Part shown: piece by piece, positions 18,187 through 27,139 of the stretch | Position numbering within the stretch: the stretch's first letter is position 1 | How the letters are laid out: each line of letters opens with the position of its first letter | Made by a program: the position numbers and the translations under genes | Notes under the pieces: model-generated | What the model saw: the letters and a program-made list of their open reading frames with translations, nothing else | Told to the model about the DNA's origin: nothing | The model's database searches: none | From: Agrobacterium vitis | GTDB lineage: Bacteria > Pseudomonadota > Alphaproteobacteria > Rhizobiales > Rhizobiaceae | Direction: 5' to 3' | Assembly (NCBI RefSeq): GCF_013337045.2 | Contig: NZ_CP118260.1 | Span: 124,001-188,000 of the forward strand | DNA length: 64,000 nucleotides

Positions 18187-19449
18187 ATGAGCAGCACAGA
18201 TCGTACACTCCACCGGCAGGCAACCCTCACGGCTGGCCGCCCGGCACCGCATATTCCGCCACGGCGTATCAAGGCGCATGTGATCAAGGATGATGCCGAG
18301 GCTATTGCCGTTGCCAAAGAATTTGCCCGTGACTTTGCGGTGGGTGCTGCGGAGCGTGATCGGCAAAGGCGTTTGCCAGTGACCGAGATTGAGCGCTTTT
18401 CGCAAAGTGGGCTTTGGGCCATTACGGTGCCCAAGGCCTATGGCGGCGCTGGCGTCTCAGCAGTGACGCTGGCGGAGGTGACGGCGATCATCTCAGCGGC
18501 AGATTCCTCCATCGGGCAGATTCCGCAAAACCATTTCTATATGGTCGAAGCGCTGCGGCTGTCTGGTTCTGATGAGCAGAAGGCCCATTATTTCCAACGG
18601 GTTCTTGATGGGGATCGGCTGGGCAATGCCTTTACCGAAATCGGCACCAAAACCCCGGTGGATTACAAGACCCATTTTGCCGAGCGTGATGGTAAGCTGC
18701 TGCTGAACGGGCAAAAATTCTATGCCACCGGATCGCTGTTTGCCCATATCATTGTGGCCGTTGCCAAAGGCCCGAATGGCCGGGTGCATTTGGTGTTTAT
18801 TGATCGTGCCACGCCTGGCCTTGATCTGGTGGATGACTGGACCTCCTTTGGCCAGCGCTCCACCGGCAGCGGCACCGTGACCTTTGATGATGTCGAGATC
18901 ACCCCGTTTCACGTGGTGGATCATGATGAGGTGTTTGATCAGCCAACGCCCATGGGGCCGTTTGCCCAGATCATCCATTCGGCGGTACAAGTGGGCATTG
19001 CGCGCGGTGCATTGGCAGAAACCATTTCCTATGTCCGCGCCCATGCAAGGCCGTTTTTCGAGCTGAGCATTGAGCATGGCCATGAAGACCCGCACACCAT
19101 CCATGCCGTGGGTGATGTTTCAATCCGCGTGCATGCCGCCGATGCACTTCTGGCTCGGGCTGGGCGCATTCTGGATATTGCTAGTTCCAATCCCACCGCG
19201 CAAACCGTGGCGGAAGCCTCTATCGCCGTTGCCGAAGTGAAAGCATTGGGCACCGAAGTGGCGCAGCTGGCCTCCACCAAGCTGATCGAGCTTGGAGGCG
19301 CACGCTCGACCTTGGAAGCCTACGGGCTGGATCGCTACTGGCGCAATGCCCGCACCCATTCGCTGCATGATCCGGTGCGCTGGAAATATCACCATATCGG
19401 CAATTTCTACCTGAATGATCAGCTGCCCCCACGCCACGGGGCGATCTGA
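18187..19449 (+). CDS. Acyl-CoA dehydrogenase-fold monooxygenase, SfnB/DszC-like (second copy)
   Basis: A 420-residue paralogue of the preceding gene with the same layout: RPAPHIPPRRIKAHVIKDDA near the start, AYGGAGVSAVTLAEVTAII, NGQKFYATGSLFAHI, SFGQRSTGSGTVTFDDVEI and the C-terminal ELGGARSTLEAYGLDRYWRN. It starts 21 bases after the first copy, so the pair arose by tandem duplication or joint acquisition and both are kept intact. The two may act on successive or related sulfur substrates (inference). Confidence 0.9.
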   Translation: MSSTDRTLHRQATLTAGRPAPHIPPRRIKAHVIKDDAEAIAVAKEFARDFAVGAAERDRQRRLPVTEIERFSQSGLWAITVPKAYGGAGVSAVTLAEVTAIISAADSSIGQIPQNHFYMVEALRLSGSDEQKAHYFQRVLDGDRLGNAFTEIGTKTPVDYKTHFAERDGKLLLNGQKFYATGSLFAHIIVAVAKGPNGRVHLVFIDRATPGLDLVDDWTSFGQRSTGSGTVTFDDVEITPFHVVDHDEVFDQPTPMGPFAQIIHSAVQVGIARGALAETISYVRAHARPFFELSIEHGHEDPHTIHAVGDVSIRVHAADALLARAGRILDIASSNPTAQTVAEASIAVAEVKALGTEVAQLASTKLIELGGARSTLEAYGLDRYWRNARTHSLHDPVRWKYHHIGNFYLNDQLPPRHGAI

Positions 19450-19498
19450 CGGTCTGTATGTTGTACGCCGTATGTAATTTCTCGTCCTGAGCTTTCGA

Positions 19499-19541
19499 AC
19501 ATCGGCCGAAAAGTGGGAACCGGTTTTCGGAAAAATCCGAT
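19499..19541. repeat. RIME-type palindromic repeat
   Basis: CATCGG and CCGATG bracket an inner palindrome (GAAAAGTGGGAACCGGTTTTC). This is the common rhizobial intergenic repeat sequence; the inner module is also seen at about 30853-30879. It lies between the convergent ends of the SfnB-like gene and metY. Confidence 0.65.
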
Positions 19542-19593
19542 GCGCAGATAAAAACGGAAGCACCGCACGGTGCTTCCGTTTTCCAATGTTTAA

Positions 19594-20916
19594 TCAGGCA
19601 GCCTTGCTGTTCTGGACACCAGAAGATGCGGCATCGAGACCACGTTGGATATCGGCGATGATGTCATCAATATGCTCAATGCCGATGGAAAGGCGCACAT
19701 AGCCCGGCGAAACACCGCTTGAGGCCTGCTCTTCTGCTGTGAGCTGGGAATGGGTTGTCGAGGCCGGGTGAATGGCCAGACTGCGGGCATCTCCAATATT
19801 GGCAACATGATAGAGCAATTCGAGACTGTCGATAAACTGGCGGCCAGCGTCCAGCCCGTCTTTCAACTCAAACCCGACAAGACCACCGTAACCACCCTTG
19901 AGATATGTATCTGCCCGCTCACGCCATACGCCACTCTGCTGCGATGGATAGATCACCTTGGCGATTTCCGGGCGCTTGGCCAGATAGTCCGCAACGGCTG
20001 CGGCGTTTTTAACATGGCGCTCAATGCGTAGTGGCAGGGTTTCAATGCCTTGCAAAATCTGGAAGGCGTTGAAGGGCGAGAGTGCAGCCCCGAGGTCACG
20101 CAACAGGGTGACGCGGGCCTTGATGATATAGGCAATCGGTCCAAGTGGCTTGGTGGCTTCGGTCCAGATCGCACCGTGATAGCTTGGATCAGGTGTGTTC
20201 AGCGCGGGCTGGCGCTCCTTGTGCGCTTCCCAATCGAAATTGCCGCCATCAACAATCAAGCCACCAATGGACGTGCCATGGCCGCCGAGATATTTGGTGG
20301 AGGAATAAACAACCACAGCCGCGCCATGATCGAAGGGCCGCGCCAGCAAGGGGGCGGCGGTATTGTCGACAATCAGCGGAATGCCGAATTCCCGGCCAAT
20401 GCTTGCCACTTCGGCAATCGGGAAAACCGTGAGTTTCGGATTGGGCAGCGTCTCGGCATAATAGGCGCGAGTGCGCCCATCCGTGGCGCGGCGGAAGTTT
20501 TCCGGATCAGTCGGATCAACAAAACGAACCTCGATGCCCTGATCTTTCAGTGTGTTGGCAAACAGGTTCCAGGTGCCGCCATAAAGATCAGTGGAGCTGA
20601 CGATATTGTCGCCAACTTTGGCGAGATTCTGGATCGCGACCGCAGATGCCGCCTGACCGGAGGCAAGCGCCAAAGCCGCCACGCCACCTTCGATGGCTGC
20701 AATGCGCTGCTCAAGCACATCCACGGTAGGGTTGCCGATGCGGCTATAGATATTGCCCAGCTCTTTCAGGGCAAACAGATTGGCCGCATGCTCCGTATCC
20801 CGGAACTGAAAAGACGTGGTCTGATAGATCGGAACGGCGACAGACCCCGTCGTCGGGTCGGCGCGCCAGCCGGCATGAAGGGCCAGCGTTTCTGGATGCA
20901 ATGGTTTGCTGCTCAT
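19594..20916 (-). CDS. metY: O-acetylhomoserine aminocarboxypropyltransferase / sulfhydrylase (MetY)
   Basis: A 440-residue PLP enzyme of the Cys/Met metabolism family. Seen: the N-terminal ETLALHAGWRADPTTGSVAV, the substrate/PLP region YSRIGNPTVDVLEQRIAAIE, ALASGQAASAVAIQNLA and the PLP lysine in SSTKYLGGHGTSIGG. The length (about 430-440) separates MetY from shorter cystathionine enzymes. It makes homocysteine from O-acetylhomoserine and sulfide, thus fixing sulfide released by the neighbouring desulfurising enzymes. It is transcribed toward the monooxygenase operon. A MetZ-like use of O-succinylhomoserine cannot be excluded. Confidence 0.92.
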   Translation of the reverse strand: MSSKPLHPETLALHAGWRADPTTGSVAVPIYQTTSFQFRDTEHAANLFALKELGNIYSRIGNPTVDVLEQRIAAIEGGVAALALASGQAASAVAIQNLAKVGDNIVSSTDLYGGTWNLFANTLKDQGIEVRFVDPTDPENFRRATDGRTRAYYAETLPNPKLTVFPIAEVASIGREFGIPLIVDNTAAPLLARPFDHGAAVVVYSSTKYLGGHGTSIGGLIVDGGNFDWEAHKERQPALNTPDPSYHGAIWTEATKPLGPIAYIIKARVTLLRDLGAALSPFNAFQILQGIETLPLRIERHVKNAAAVADYLAKRPEIAKVIYPSQQSGVWRERADTYLKGGYGGLVGFELKDGLDAGRQFIDSLELLYHVANIGDARSLAIHPASTTHSQLTAEEQASSGVSPGYVRLSIGIEHIDDIIADIQRGLDAASSGVQNSKAA

Positions 20917-21260
20917 CTGTAACTCCCGTCCTGTGTTGAATTTCCGCCAGTCACCGCCCTGGATTTTTGCTAGGTCTTTGGCCTCTGTGACGGTTGCATG
21001 ATGGAATAATCCATCGATTAAGTAGAGAAATATTCTTCCCTTCTTTCACGGGCGCTTAGAAATTGCGCCTGCCTTGAAGGTCGGTTGTTCAAGCTCGCTG
21101 GTTTTCCGGGGCAAAAAGCCTGTCAGGATGATCGATGCGACATTTCTCTGCTGATGGGGTCTGTTTTTCCCGCTTGGTTTATCAAGACGCAAAATTCTTT
21201 CTGGGCCAAACAGAAAATTATCTTAATCTATAGAAAATATAGATAATTGGAGAAGGCAGA
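20917..21260. promoter_or_regulatory. Divergent promoter region between metY and the sugar-type importer
   Basis: About 340 bases between two divergent gene starts. An inverted repeat ATCTATA-GAAAA-TATAGAT at 21226-21244 lies just upstream of the GGAGAAGG ribosome binding site of the binding-protein gene. Its position suggests an operator or a short 5' leader hairpin. Nothing else is recognisable. Confidence 0.45.
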
Positions 21261-22274
21261 ATGTCGGGCAATGAATTCAACAATGGGTTGGGACGGCGTC
21301 AGCTCATTAAGCTCTCGGCCTTTGCTGGCGTGGCTGCTGCGGGCGCAAGCCTGTTTGGGGTCAATGTGGCCCATGCAGCAGATGAACCTCTCAGCCTGAA
21401 GGGCAAGCGGATCGGCATCAGCACGGCGGGAACCGACCATTTCTTTGACCTGCAAGCCTATAATGCCCAGATCGCTGAAGTGAAGCGCCTGGGCGGCGAA
21501 CCGCTTGCCGTTGACGCGGGCCGCAGCGATGGCAAGCTGGTGGCTCAACTCCAAACCCTGATCGCGCAAAAGCCGGATGCCATCGTGCAATTGCTCGGCA
21601 CCTTGACGGTTATCGACCCTTGGCTGAAACGGGCGCGCGACGCTGGCATTCCGGTTCTGACAATCGATGTCGGCTCCAGCCATTCGCAGAACAATTCGAC
21701 CTCCGACAATTGGGGCATCGGCAAGGATCTTGCCCTGCAATTGGTCTCTGACATTGGTGGGGAAGGCAATGTCGTGGTCTTCAACGGCTTTTATGGCGTG
21801 ACGCCCTGCGCCATCCGCTATGACCAGCTTGTCAACGTCATCAAATATTTCCCGAAGGTCAAGATCATCCAGCCGGAACTGCGCGACATCATTCCCAATA
21901 CCGTTCAGGATGCGTTTGCGCAGGTCACCGCCATTCTCAACAAATATCCGGAAAAAGGCTCGATCAAAGCCATCTGGTCCGCCTGGGATATTCCGCAATT
22001 GGGGGCAACCCAGGCGCTGGCGGCAGCCGGGCGCACGGAAATCAAGACCTACGGCGTCGATGGCAGCCCTGAAGTGTTGCAACTGGTGGCGGACCCGGCC
22101 TCGCCTGCCGCCGCCGATGTCGCGCAACAGCCCGCCGAACTTGGCCGCCAGGCCATTCAGAATGTGGCCTTGTTGCTATCCGGCAAGACCTTGCCGCGTG
22201 AGAGCTACGTGCCAGCCCTGTTGGCCAACAAGCAGACTGTCAACGATGTCACCAGGAAGCTCGGGATCGGTTGA
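21261..22274 (+). CDS. Sugar-type ABC transporter substrate-binding protein (Tat signal)
   Basis: A 337-residue periplasmic binding protein of the ribose-binding (type I, Peripla_BP_4) fold. The N-terminus has a twin-arginine signal (GRRQLIKLSAFAGVAAAGAS) ending near HAADEP. The body shows KGKRIGISTAGTDHFFDLQA, the hinge-region QTLIAQKPDAIVQLL and KTYGVDGSPEVLQLV. GGAGAAGG precedes the ATG. It opens a four-gene CUT2 importer. Its position beside metY and the sulfur oxygenases hints that the ligand could be a sulfur-containing sugar or thioglycoside (inference only). Confidence 0.9.
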   Translation: MSGNEFNNGLGRRQLIKLSAFAGVAAAGASLFGVNVAHAADEPLSLKGKRIGISTAGTDHFFDLQAYNAQIAEVKRLGGEPLAVDAGRSDGKLVAQLQTLIAQKPDAIVQLLGTLTVIDPWLKRARDAGIPVLTIDVGSSHSQNNSTSDNWGIGKDLALQLVSDIGGEGNVVVFNGFYGVTPCAIRYDQLVNVIKYFPKVKIIQPELRDIIPNTVQDAFAQVTAILNKYPEKGSIKAIWSAWDIPQLGATQALAAAGRTEIKTYGVDGSPEVLQLVADPASPAAADVAQQPAELGRQAIQNVALLLSGKTLPRESYVPALLANKQTVNDVTRKLGIG

Positions 22275-22345
22275 TCGCCAAAACACGGTGTTGGAACGCC
22301 ACAACTTAAGCCAGGGCGCCAAGCGGCTTTGCGAGGGACATTTTC

Positions 22346-23899
22346 ATGCGTGACAAACAGCCTGCGAAGGGCGATGCAATCCGCTTCCATGGCATTTCCA
22401 AATGGTTTGGCGGAGCAAGAGCGCTGACCGAGGTTTCCTTTGGCGTCCGCGCTGGAACGATCCATGGGCTTGTCGGCCAGAATGGTGCGGGAAAATCAAC
22501 CCTGATCAAAATTCTCGCCGGTCTTCACCGGCAGGATGACGGAACGATTGAGATCGACGGGGTCGCAATACCGGATCTGACGCCGCCGCGGGTCGAAAAT
22601 CTGGGCATCCACTTCATTCACCAGGATCGTCTTCTGGTTCCGTCCTTCACGGTTGGTGAGGCCTTGTTTCTGGGGCGCGAACCGAAGATTGCCGGTACAC
22701 CATTTTTGGATCGGCGGGCGATGAAACGCCAGGCACAGGCGATTTTGCAGGACTATTTCGGCCTGAGCCTTCCGACCGGTGCATTGATCGGCGAGCTGAC
22801 CACCGCGCAAAAGCAGATCGTGCAGATCACGCGCGCGCTGCTGGCCAAGCCCAAGGTGCTGGTGTTCGATGAGCCGACGGCGGCGCTGGTGCGGCGCGAG
22901 GCGGATATGCTGTTTTCCCTGATCCGGCGGCTGCGGGATGAGGGGGTGACGATCGTTTATATCTCGCATTACCTGGCCGAAATCGAAGCGCTTTGCGACG
23001 ACGTAACCGTGCTGCGCAATGGGGAGGTCGTTGCCAGCCGCGCGCTTGCCGGTCTTTCAGCAAAACAGATCGCAACCCTGATGGTGGAGCGCGACATTGC
23101 CGAGATGTTTCCAAAACCGGTCGTCGCCAAGGGCGAGCGCCTGCTGGACGTTCGTGGGTTGACCGCCGAAGGCCGGTATGAGGACGTGTCCTTTAGCCTG
23201 CACCGGGGCGAAGTGCTCGGCATTACCGGTCTTTTAGGCTCCGGTGCCAAGGAACTGTTGCAGACACTGTTTGGTCTGGAAACAGCAGGCTCCGGCGAGA
23301 TTCATACGAGCGAGACGGTGGTGTCATTTGCAAATCCTCGCCAAGCCGTGTCGCGCAATCTGGCGCTTGTTCCGGAAGACCGGCGCGGCAATGGCGTGGC
23401 TTTGGACCTCACGGTGGCGGAAAATACCACGCTTGCCAGTCTCGACCGTTTTTCGAGGGCGGGTTTTCTGAAGACCGGTCTCGAAAAGACTGCGGTGGAC
23501 CGGCTGATCGCGCAATTGCAGATCAAGACGTCTAGTCGCGATGCACCGGTCCGAACCCTGTCCGGTGGCAATCAACAGAAGGTGGCGATTGCAAAATGGC
23601 TGAGCCGCCAATCGGAACTCTATCTTCTGGATGAGCCGACTGTTGGCGTTGATATCGGCGCGAAAGTCGAAATTTACCAGCTGATCGGCGAACTGGTCGA
23701 AAAGGGGGCCGGCGTCATCATCCTGTCGTCCGACCTGCCGGAACTGGTTGGCATAACCGACCGGATTCTGGTGTTTTTCCGGGGCCGGATCACGGCGGAA
23801 CTCACGTCCAGCCAGACGACGGCGGATGCAGTCTTTGCCGCCACAACCGGCTCGGATGCCGTAACGGGGTCGAAGGAAGGATTGCGCCATGTCGGCTGA
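22346..23899 (+). CDS. Sugar-type ABC transporter ATP-binding protein (RbsA type, tandem ATPase)
   Basis: A 517-residue protein with two nucleotide-binding domains. The first has GQNGAGKSTLIKILAG, IHQDRLLVPSF, the degenerate signature LTTAQKQ and VLVFDEPTAALV. The second has a degenerate P-loop (GLLGSGAKE), the usual LVPEDRRGNGV element, LSGGNQQKVAIAKWL and LYLLDEPTVGVD. This asymmetry is standard for CUT2 ATPases. It overlaps the next gene's start by 11 bases. Confidence 0.94.
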   Translation: MRDKQPAKGDAIRFHGISKWFGGARALTEVSFGVRAGTIHGLVGQNGAGKSTLIKILAGLHRQDDGTIEIDGVAIPDLTPPRVENLGIHFIHQDRLLVPSFTVGEALFLGREPKIAGTPFLDRRAMKRQAQAILQDYFGLSLPTGALIGELTTAQKQIVQITRALLAKPKVLVFDEPTAALVRREADMLFSLIRRLRDEGVTIVYISHYLAEIEALCDDVTVLRNGEVVASRALAGLSAKQIATLMVERDIAEMFPKPVVAKGERLLDVRGLTAEGRYEDVSFSLHRGEVLGITGLLGSGAKELLQTLFGLETAGSGEIHTSETVVSFANPRQAVSRNLALVPEDRRGNGVALDLTVAENTTLASLDRFSRAGFLKTGLEKTAVDRLIAQLQIKTSSRDAPVRTLSGGNQQKVAIAKWLSRQSELYLLDEPTVGVDIGAKVEIYQLIGELVEKGAGVIILSSDLPELVGITDRILVFFRGRITAELTSSQTTADAVFAATTGSDAVTGSKEGLRHVG

Positions 23900-24950
23900 G
23901 GTCAATTCCGTTTCGATTGGCGTGAGGTCGCCGACAGCCACCGGAATGCGTCACCACGGCTCGTCCCAGGGAGGCGAACTTGTCCCGCGCCGCAATGGTG
24001 CGGCCCGGAGTGCGGCCTGGCTGCTGCGGACCGGGTCCATACTTGGAATACTCGGCGTCTTCCTGTTCTTTTCGCTGACGGCGCCCTTCTTCTTCAGCCT
24101 TGGCAATCTGGGGAATGTGCTAGCGCAATCGGCCATTCTCGGAGTGCTGGCCTTCGGGCTGACACTGGTGATCATCGCGGGCGGGTCGAATGTTGTGACG
24201 GGCGGGATCGATCTGTCGCTGGCCGCCAATATGGGCCTCAGTGCAGCGGTCTACGCCAGTCTTGTGCAACTGGGATGGAGCGACGGCGTCGCTGTTTTTG
24301 GGGCGCTGGCCACCGGGCTGGTCATCGGTCTCGTTAATGCCTTGGCTGTGGTCATTGTCGGTATCGTGCCGCTTCTGGCAACGCTTGCGGTGATGAATGT
24401 GGTGGCCGGTCTCGAACTGGTGTTGACCCAAAACACCGTCATTCCGGCTTCAACCGACTTTCTCTCGTTGCTTTCGGCCACGGGGCCATTCGGTCTGCCG
24501 GTGCTGGGCTATATCCTGCTGGGGGCAGCCTTGCTGGTCGCAGCCGTCGTTCAATATACCCCGCTGGGATTGCGGCTTTACGCGGTCGGCGAATTTCCGG
24601 AAGCCGCAAGGGCGGCGGGTCTCAGGGTCAAAACCCTGACGGCAGGCGCTTTCATCGCGGCGGGTTTATTGGGTGGCATCGCTGGCATCCTCAATACGTC
24701 CTATCTCAGCGGCAGTTCCACCGGTGCTGGCGATATCTTGCTGCCCGTCGTGGTGACCACCCTGCTGGGTTCGGTCTTTTCACGGCGGCTGGTGCCGACC
24801 ATTCCCGGTACGCTGGTTTCGGCGATCTTTGTCGGTGTGCTGATCAATGGGTTTCAACTGCTCAATCTGTCGAGCACATTGGTGGCTGGCGTCCAGGGCG
24901 CGCTGATCCTTCTGGTCGTCTCGGCCACTACTTTGCTGCGCAGGAGGTAG
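23889..24950 (+). CDS. Sugar-type ABC transporter permease (RbsC type)
   Basis: A 353-residue inner-membrane protein with about eight to ten hydrophobic segments. Family motifs include GGSNVVTGGIDLSLAANMGL (about residues 98-117) and the C-terminal VTTLLGSVFSRRLVPTIPGT. An extended cytoplasmic N-terminus of about 45 residues precedes the first helix. Its start lies within the end of the ATPase gene, consistent with coupled translation. Confidence 0.92.
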   Translation: MSAEVNSVSIGVRSPTATGMRHHGSSQGGELVPRRNGAARSAAWLLRTGSILGILGVFLFFSLTAPFFFSLGNLGNVLAQSAILGVLAFGLTLVIIAGGSNVVTGGIDLSLAANMGLSAAVYASLVQLGWSDGVAVFGALATGLVIGLVNALAVVIVGIVPLLATLAVMNVVAGLELVLTQNTVIPASTDFLSLLSATGPFGLPVLGYILLGAALLVAAVVQYTPLGLRLYAVGEFPEAARAAGLRVKTLTAGAFIAAGLLGGIAGILNTSYLSGSSTGAGDILLPVVVTTLLGSVFSRRLVPTIPGTLVSAIFVGVLINGFQLLNLSSTLVAGVQGALILLVVSATTLLRRR

Positions 24951-24957
24951 GATCATC

Positions 24958-25959
24958 ATGTCAACGGTTGATGCGAAGACGTGGACGGCTGGGGCCTTGG
25001 CAAGTGGCCGCCGTCGCGGTGCATATCTGGCGCGTTATGCGCTAGTTTTTGCCATCCTCGCGGTTATCGCGATATTTTCAACACTGGCGCCAAGTTTCCT
25101 GACGGGCGCCAACCTGATGAGCGTATTGGTCAACAATGTCGCCTTGCTCGCCATCGTGTCGATTGCGATGACCTTTGCCGTCGCCTCCGGCGGCATCGAT
25201 CTTTCGGTCGCGACTGCGGTGGATTTTGCCAGTTTCACCTTCGTCTCGCTGGTGCTGGGTGGTGTGCCTGTTGGCCTCGCCGTGCTTGCGGCAATCTTCG
25301 CTGGCGGACTGGTCGGTGCCTTGAATGGCCTGCTGATTTCGGCAATCGGCATCTCGCCGTTTCTGGCGACGCTTGGAACGCTGTTCATCGGTCGCAGCGT
25401 GCAGCAATTGCTCACCAATGGCGGCAATCCGGTCTATCTGTCCCAAGCCGCCATTCCGCCAGGCTTTTCCTTCATCGGCCATGGACACTTGTTCGGTGTA
25501 CCCGTGCCGCTGGTCGTCACGCTCCTGCTGATTGTTGTGACTGCCGTGATATTGGCAATGACCCGTTTCGGGCGGGTCCTGATTGCAATCGGCACCCAGG
25601 CCAGCGTGGCGCGCTATTCCGGCCTGTCTGTCGCCTCAGTTGTTGCGAGCGCCTATATTCTGGCCGGGACCATTGCCGCAATTGCCGGCATCCTTTTGAC
25701 GGCAACAGTCAATGTCTACATTCCGTCATCCGGCAATGCCTTCCTGTTGAATGCCATTGGCGCGACCTTCATCGGCACCACGCTCCATCCGTTGCGCCGC
25801 CCCAATGTGATTGGCACCGTGCTTGGCGTTCTGCTGCTTGGCCTCGTCTCGAACGGGTTGCTGCTGTCCGGTTTGAATTTCTATTGGCAGCAGGTTGCAA
25901 CGGGCCTGCTGATTTTCTCCGTGCTGGCCCTGAGCTTCAAAACGGGGCGCCGGTCGTGA
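24958..25959 (+). CDS. Sugar-type ABC transporter permease (RbsC type, second)
   Basis: A 333-residue inner-membrane paralogue of the preceding permease: AVASGGIDLSVATAVDFASF, NGLLISAIGISPFLATLGTL and GATFIGTTLHPLRRPNVIGT. It starts seven bases after the previous stop. Two different RbsC-like subunits suggest a heterodimeric pore, as in several rhizobial CUT2 importers. Confidence 0.92.
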   Translation: MSTVDAKTWTAGALASGRRRGAYLARYALVFAILAVIAIFSTLAPSFLTGANLMSVLVNNVALLAIVSIAMTFAVASGGIDLSVATAVDFASFTFVSLVLGGVPVGLAVLAAIFAGGLVGALNGLLISAIGISPFLATLGTLFIGRSVQQLLTNGGNPVYLSQAAIPPGFSFIGHGHLFGVPVPLVVTLLLIVVTAVILAMTRFGRVLIAIGTQASVARYSGLSVASVVASAYILAGTIAAIAGILLTATVNVYIPSSGNAFLLNAIGATFIGTTLHPLRRPNVIGTVLGVLLLGLVSNGLLLSGLNFYWQQVATGLLIFSVLALSFKTGRRS

Positions 25960-26198
25960 TCGTAAAGACAGTTCTCGGAGCCTATAGGGGAGACAAGTCT
26001 TGCCTTGTTGGTGCAGTCTCAAATCTACCAGGATCGTGCGTCTGCCAAACAGGCGAAGCCAGTGAGGAATGAAGAAAATTCTACTTTAGTCTTAATCTCC
26101 GGTAGACCGATCCTTGATGGCTGCGTATGGAGGAATGCAATTGCTCGTGATCGGTGCGGCTCTTCAATAGGGTGTCGCTAAAAATAAGGAGCCTCTCC

Positions 26199-27035
26199 AT
26201 GCTGTCCGCCACCATGACCAAGACAATTTTTGGGCTTGTTCTTTCGATATCCACCCTCGCAGCAACCCATGCCTCGGCCGATGCCACGCTTGACCGCATC
26301 AAGGGACGTGGCAAGCTGACGGTCGGTGTTATCCTGTCCGGTGCACCCTTTGGCTATATCGATCCGAAAACCCAGGAACAGAAAGGGTTTAACGTTGATA
26401 TTGCCCAGGCGCTGGCCGATGATCTCGGCGTCAAGCTTGAGACGGTGACGGTCACGCCACCCAATCGGGTGCAATTTCTTCAGCAGGGCAAGGTCGATAT
26501 TCTGATCGCCAATATGCAGTATACCGAGGACCGCGCCAAGGTGCTCGATTTCGTGCCGACACCCTATGATCGCAGCGGCGGCGCTGCCGTGGTGCGTAAG
26601 GATAGCGGTTTGAAAGATTGGGCGGACCTGAAGGGCAAGCCGGTCTGCGTCTCGCAGGGTTCGAACTATACCCAGCCGCTGATCGAGGAATATGGCGCGG
26701 TCGTCAAGGCGTTGCCGAGCCAGCCGGAATCGCTGCTGGCTTTGCAGGGCGGCAATTGCGTGGCGGCCGTGCATGTCGGCGCAACCGTTGGGCTGTTGTT
26801 GCAGGATCGTCCGGAGGAATGGAAGGATTATGCTATTCCGTTCCCAACCGAACTGGTTCCCTCGGACTCGGTCATCTGGCTGCGCAAGGGCGAGAAGGAT
26901 ACCCAGGCCGCCCTCGACAGTGCCGTCAAAAAACTGCATGTTTCCGGCAAACTGCTCGATTTCGCCAAGTCCAGCCGCCTGCTGAATACCGACTATCTCG
27001 AGCAGGAACACAAGGCGCTCGCCGCGACTAAGTAA
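26199..27035 (+). CDS. Amino-acid ABC transporter substrate-binding protein (SBP family 3)
   Basis: A 278-residue polar amino-acid binding protein. The ATG at 26199 is chosen because AAGGAG lies seven bases upstream; an ATG at 26154 would add 15 residues before the signal peptide. Signal peptide about 1-29 (IFGLVLSISTLAATHASA). Motifs: LDRIKGRGKLTVGVILSGAP, GFNVDIAQALADDLGVKLE, VDILIANMQYTEDRAKVLDF. It heads an operon with two permeases, an ATPase, an MmgE/PrpD protein and a flavin monooxygenase, which suggests an S-substituted cysteine as ligand (inference). Confidence 0.92.
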   Translation: MLSATMTKTIFGLVLSISTLAATHASADATLDRIKGRGKLTVGVILSGAPFGYIDPKTQEQKGFNVDIAQALADDLGVKLETVTVTPPNRVQFLQQGKVDILIANMQYTEDRAKVLDFVPTPYDRSGGAAVVRKDSGLKDWADLKGKPVCVSQGSNYTQPLIEEYGAVVKALPSQPESLLALQGGNCVAAVHVGATVGLLLQDRPEEWKDYAIPFPTELVPSDSVIWLRKGEKDTQAALDSAVKKLHVSGKLLDFAKSSRLLNTDYLEQEHKALAATK

Positions 27036-27037
27036 GA

Positions 27038-27075
27038 CGAAGGCACCGAAGATGTGTATCGCATCTTCGCCTTCG
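27038..27075. repeat. Intercistronic hairpin of the GAGGATGC-like palindrome family
   Basis: CGAAGATG (27047-27054) pairs exactly with CATCTTCG (27062-27069), extended by CGAAGGC/GCCTTCG outside a small bulge. It sits three bases after the binding-protein stop and before the permease gene. Such hairpins often protect the upstream mRNA and set the high binding-protein to permease ratio. Confidence 0.6.
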
Positions 27076-27139
27076 AAAACGGAATACGAACTGCCGTCTT
27101 CGATGGCACTTTGTATCAGCGGCGCAACGGTAGAGACAC

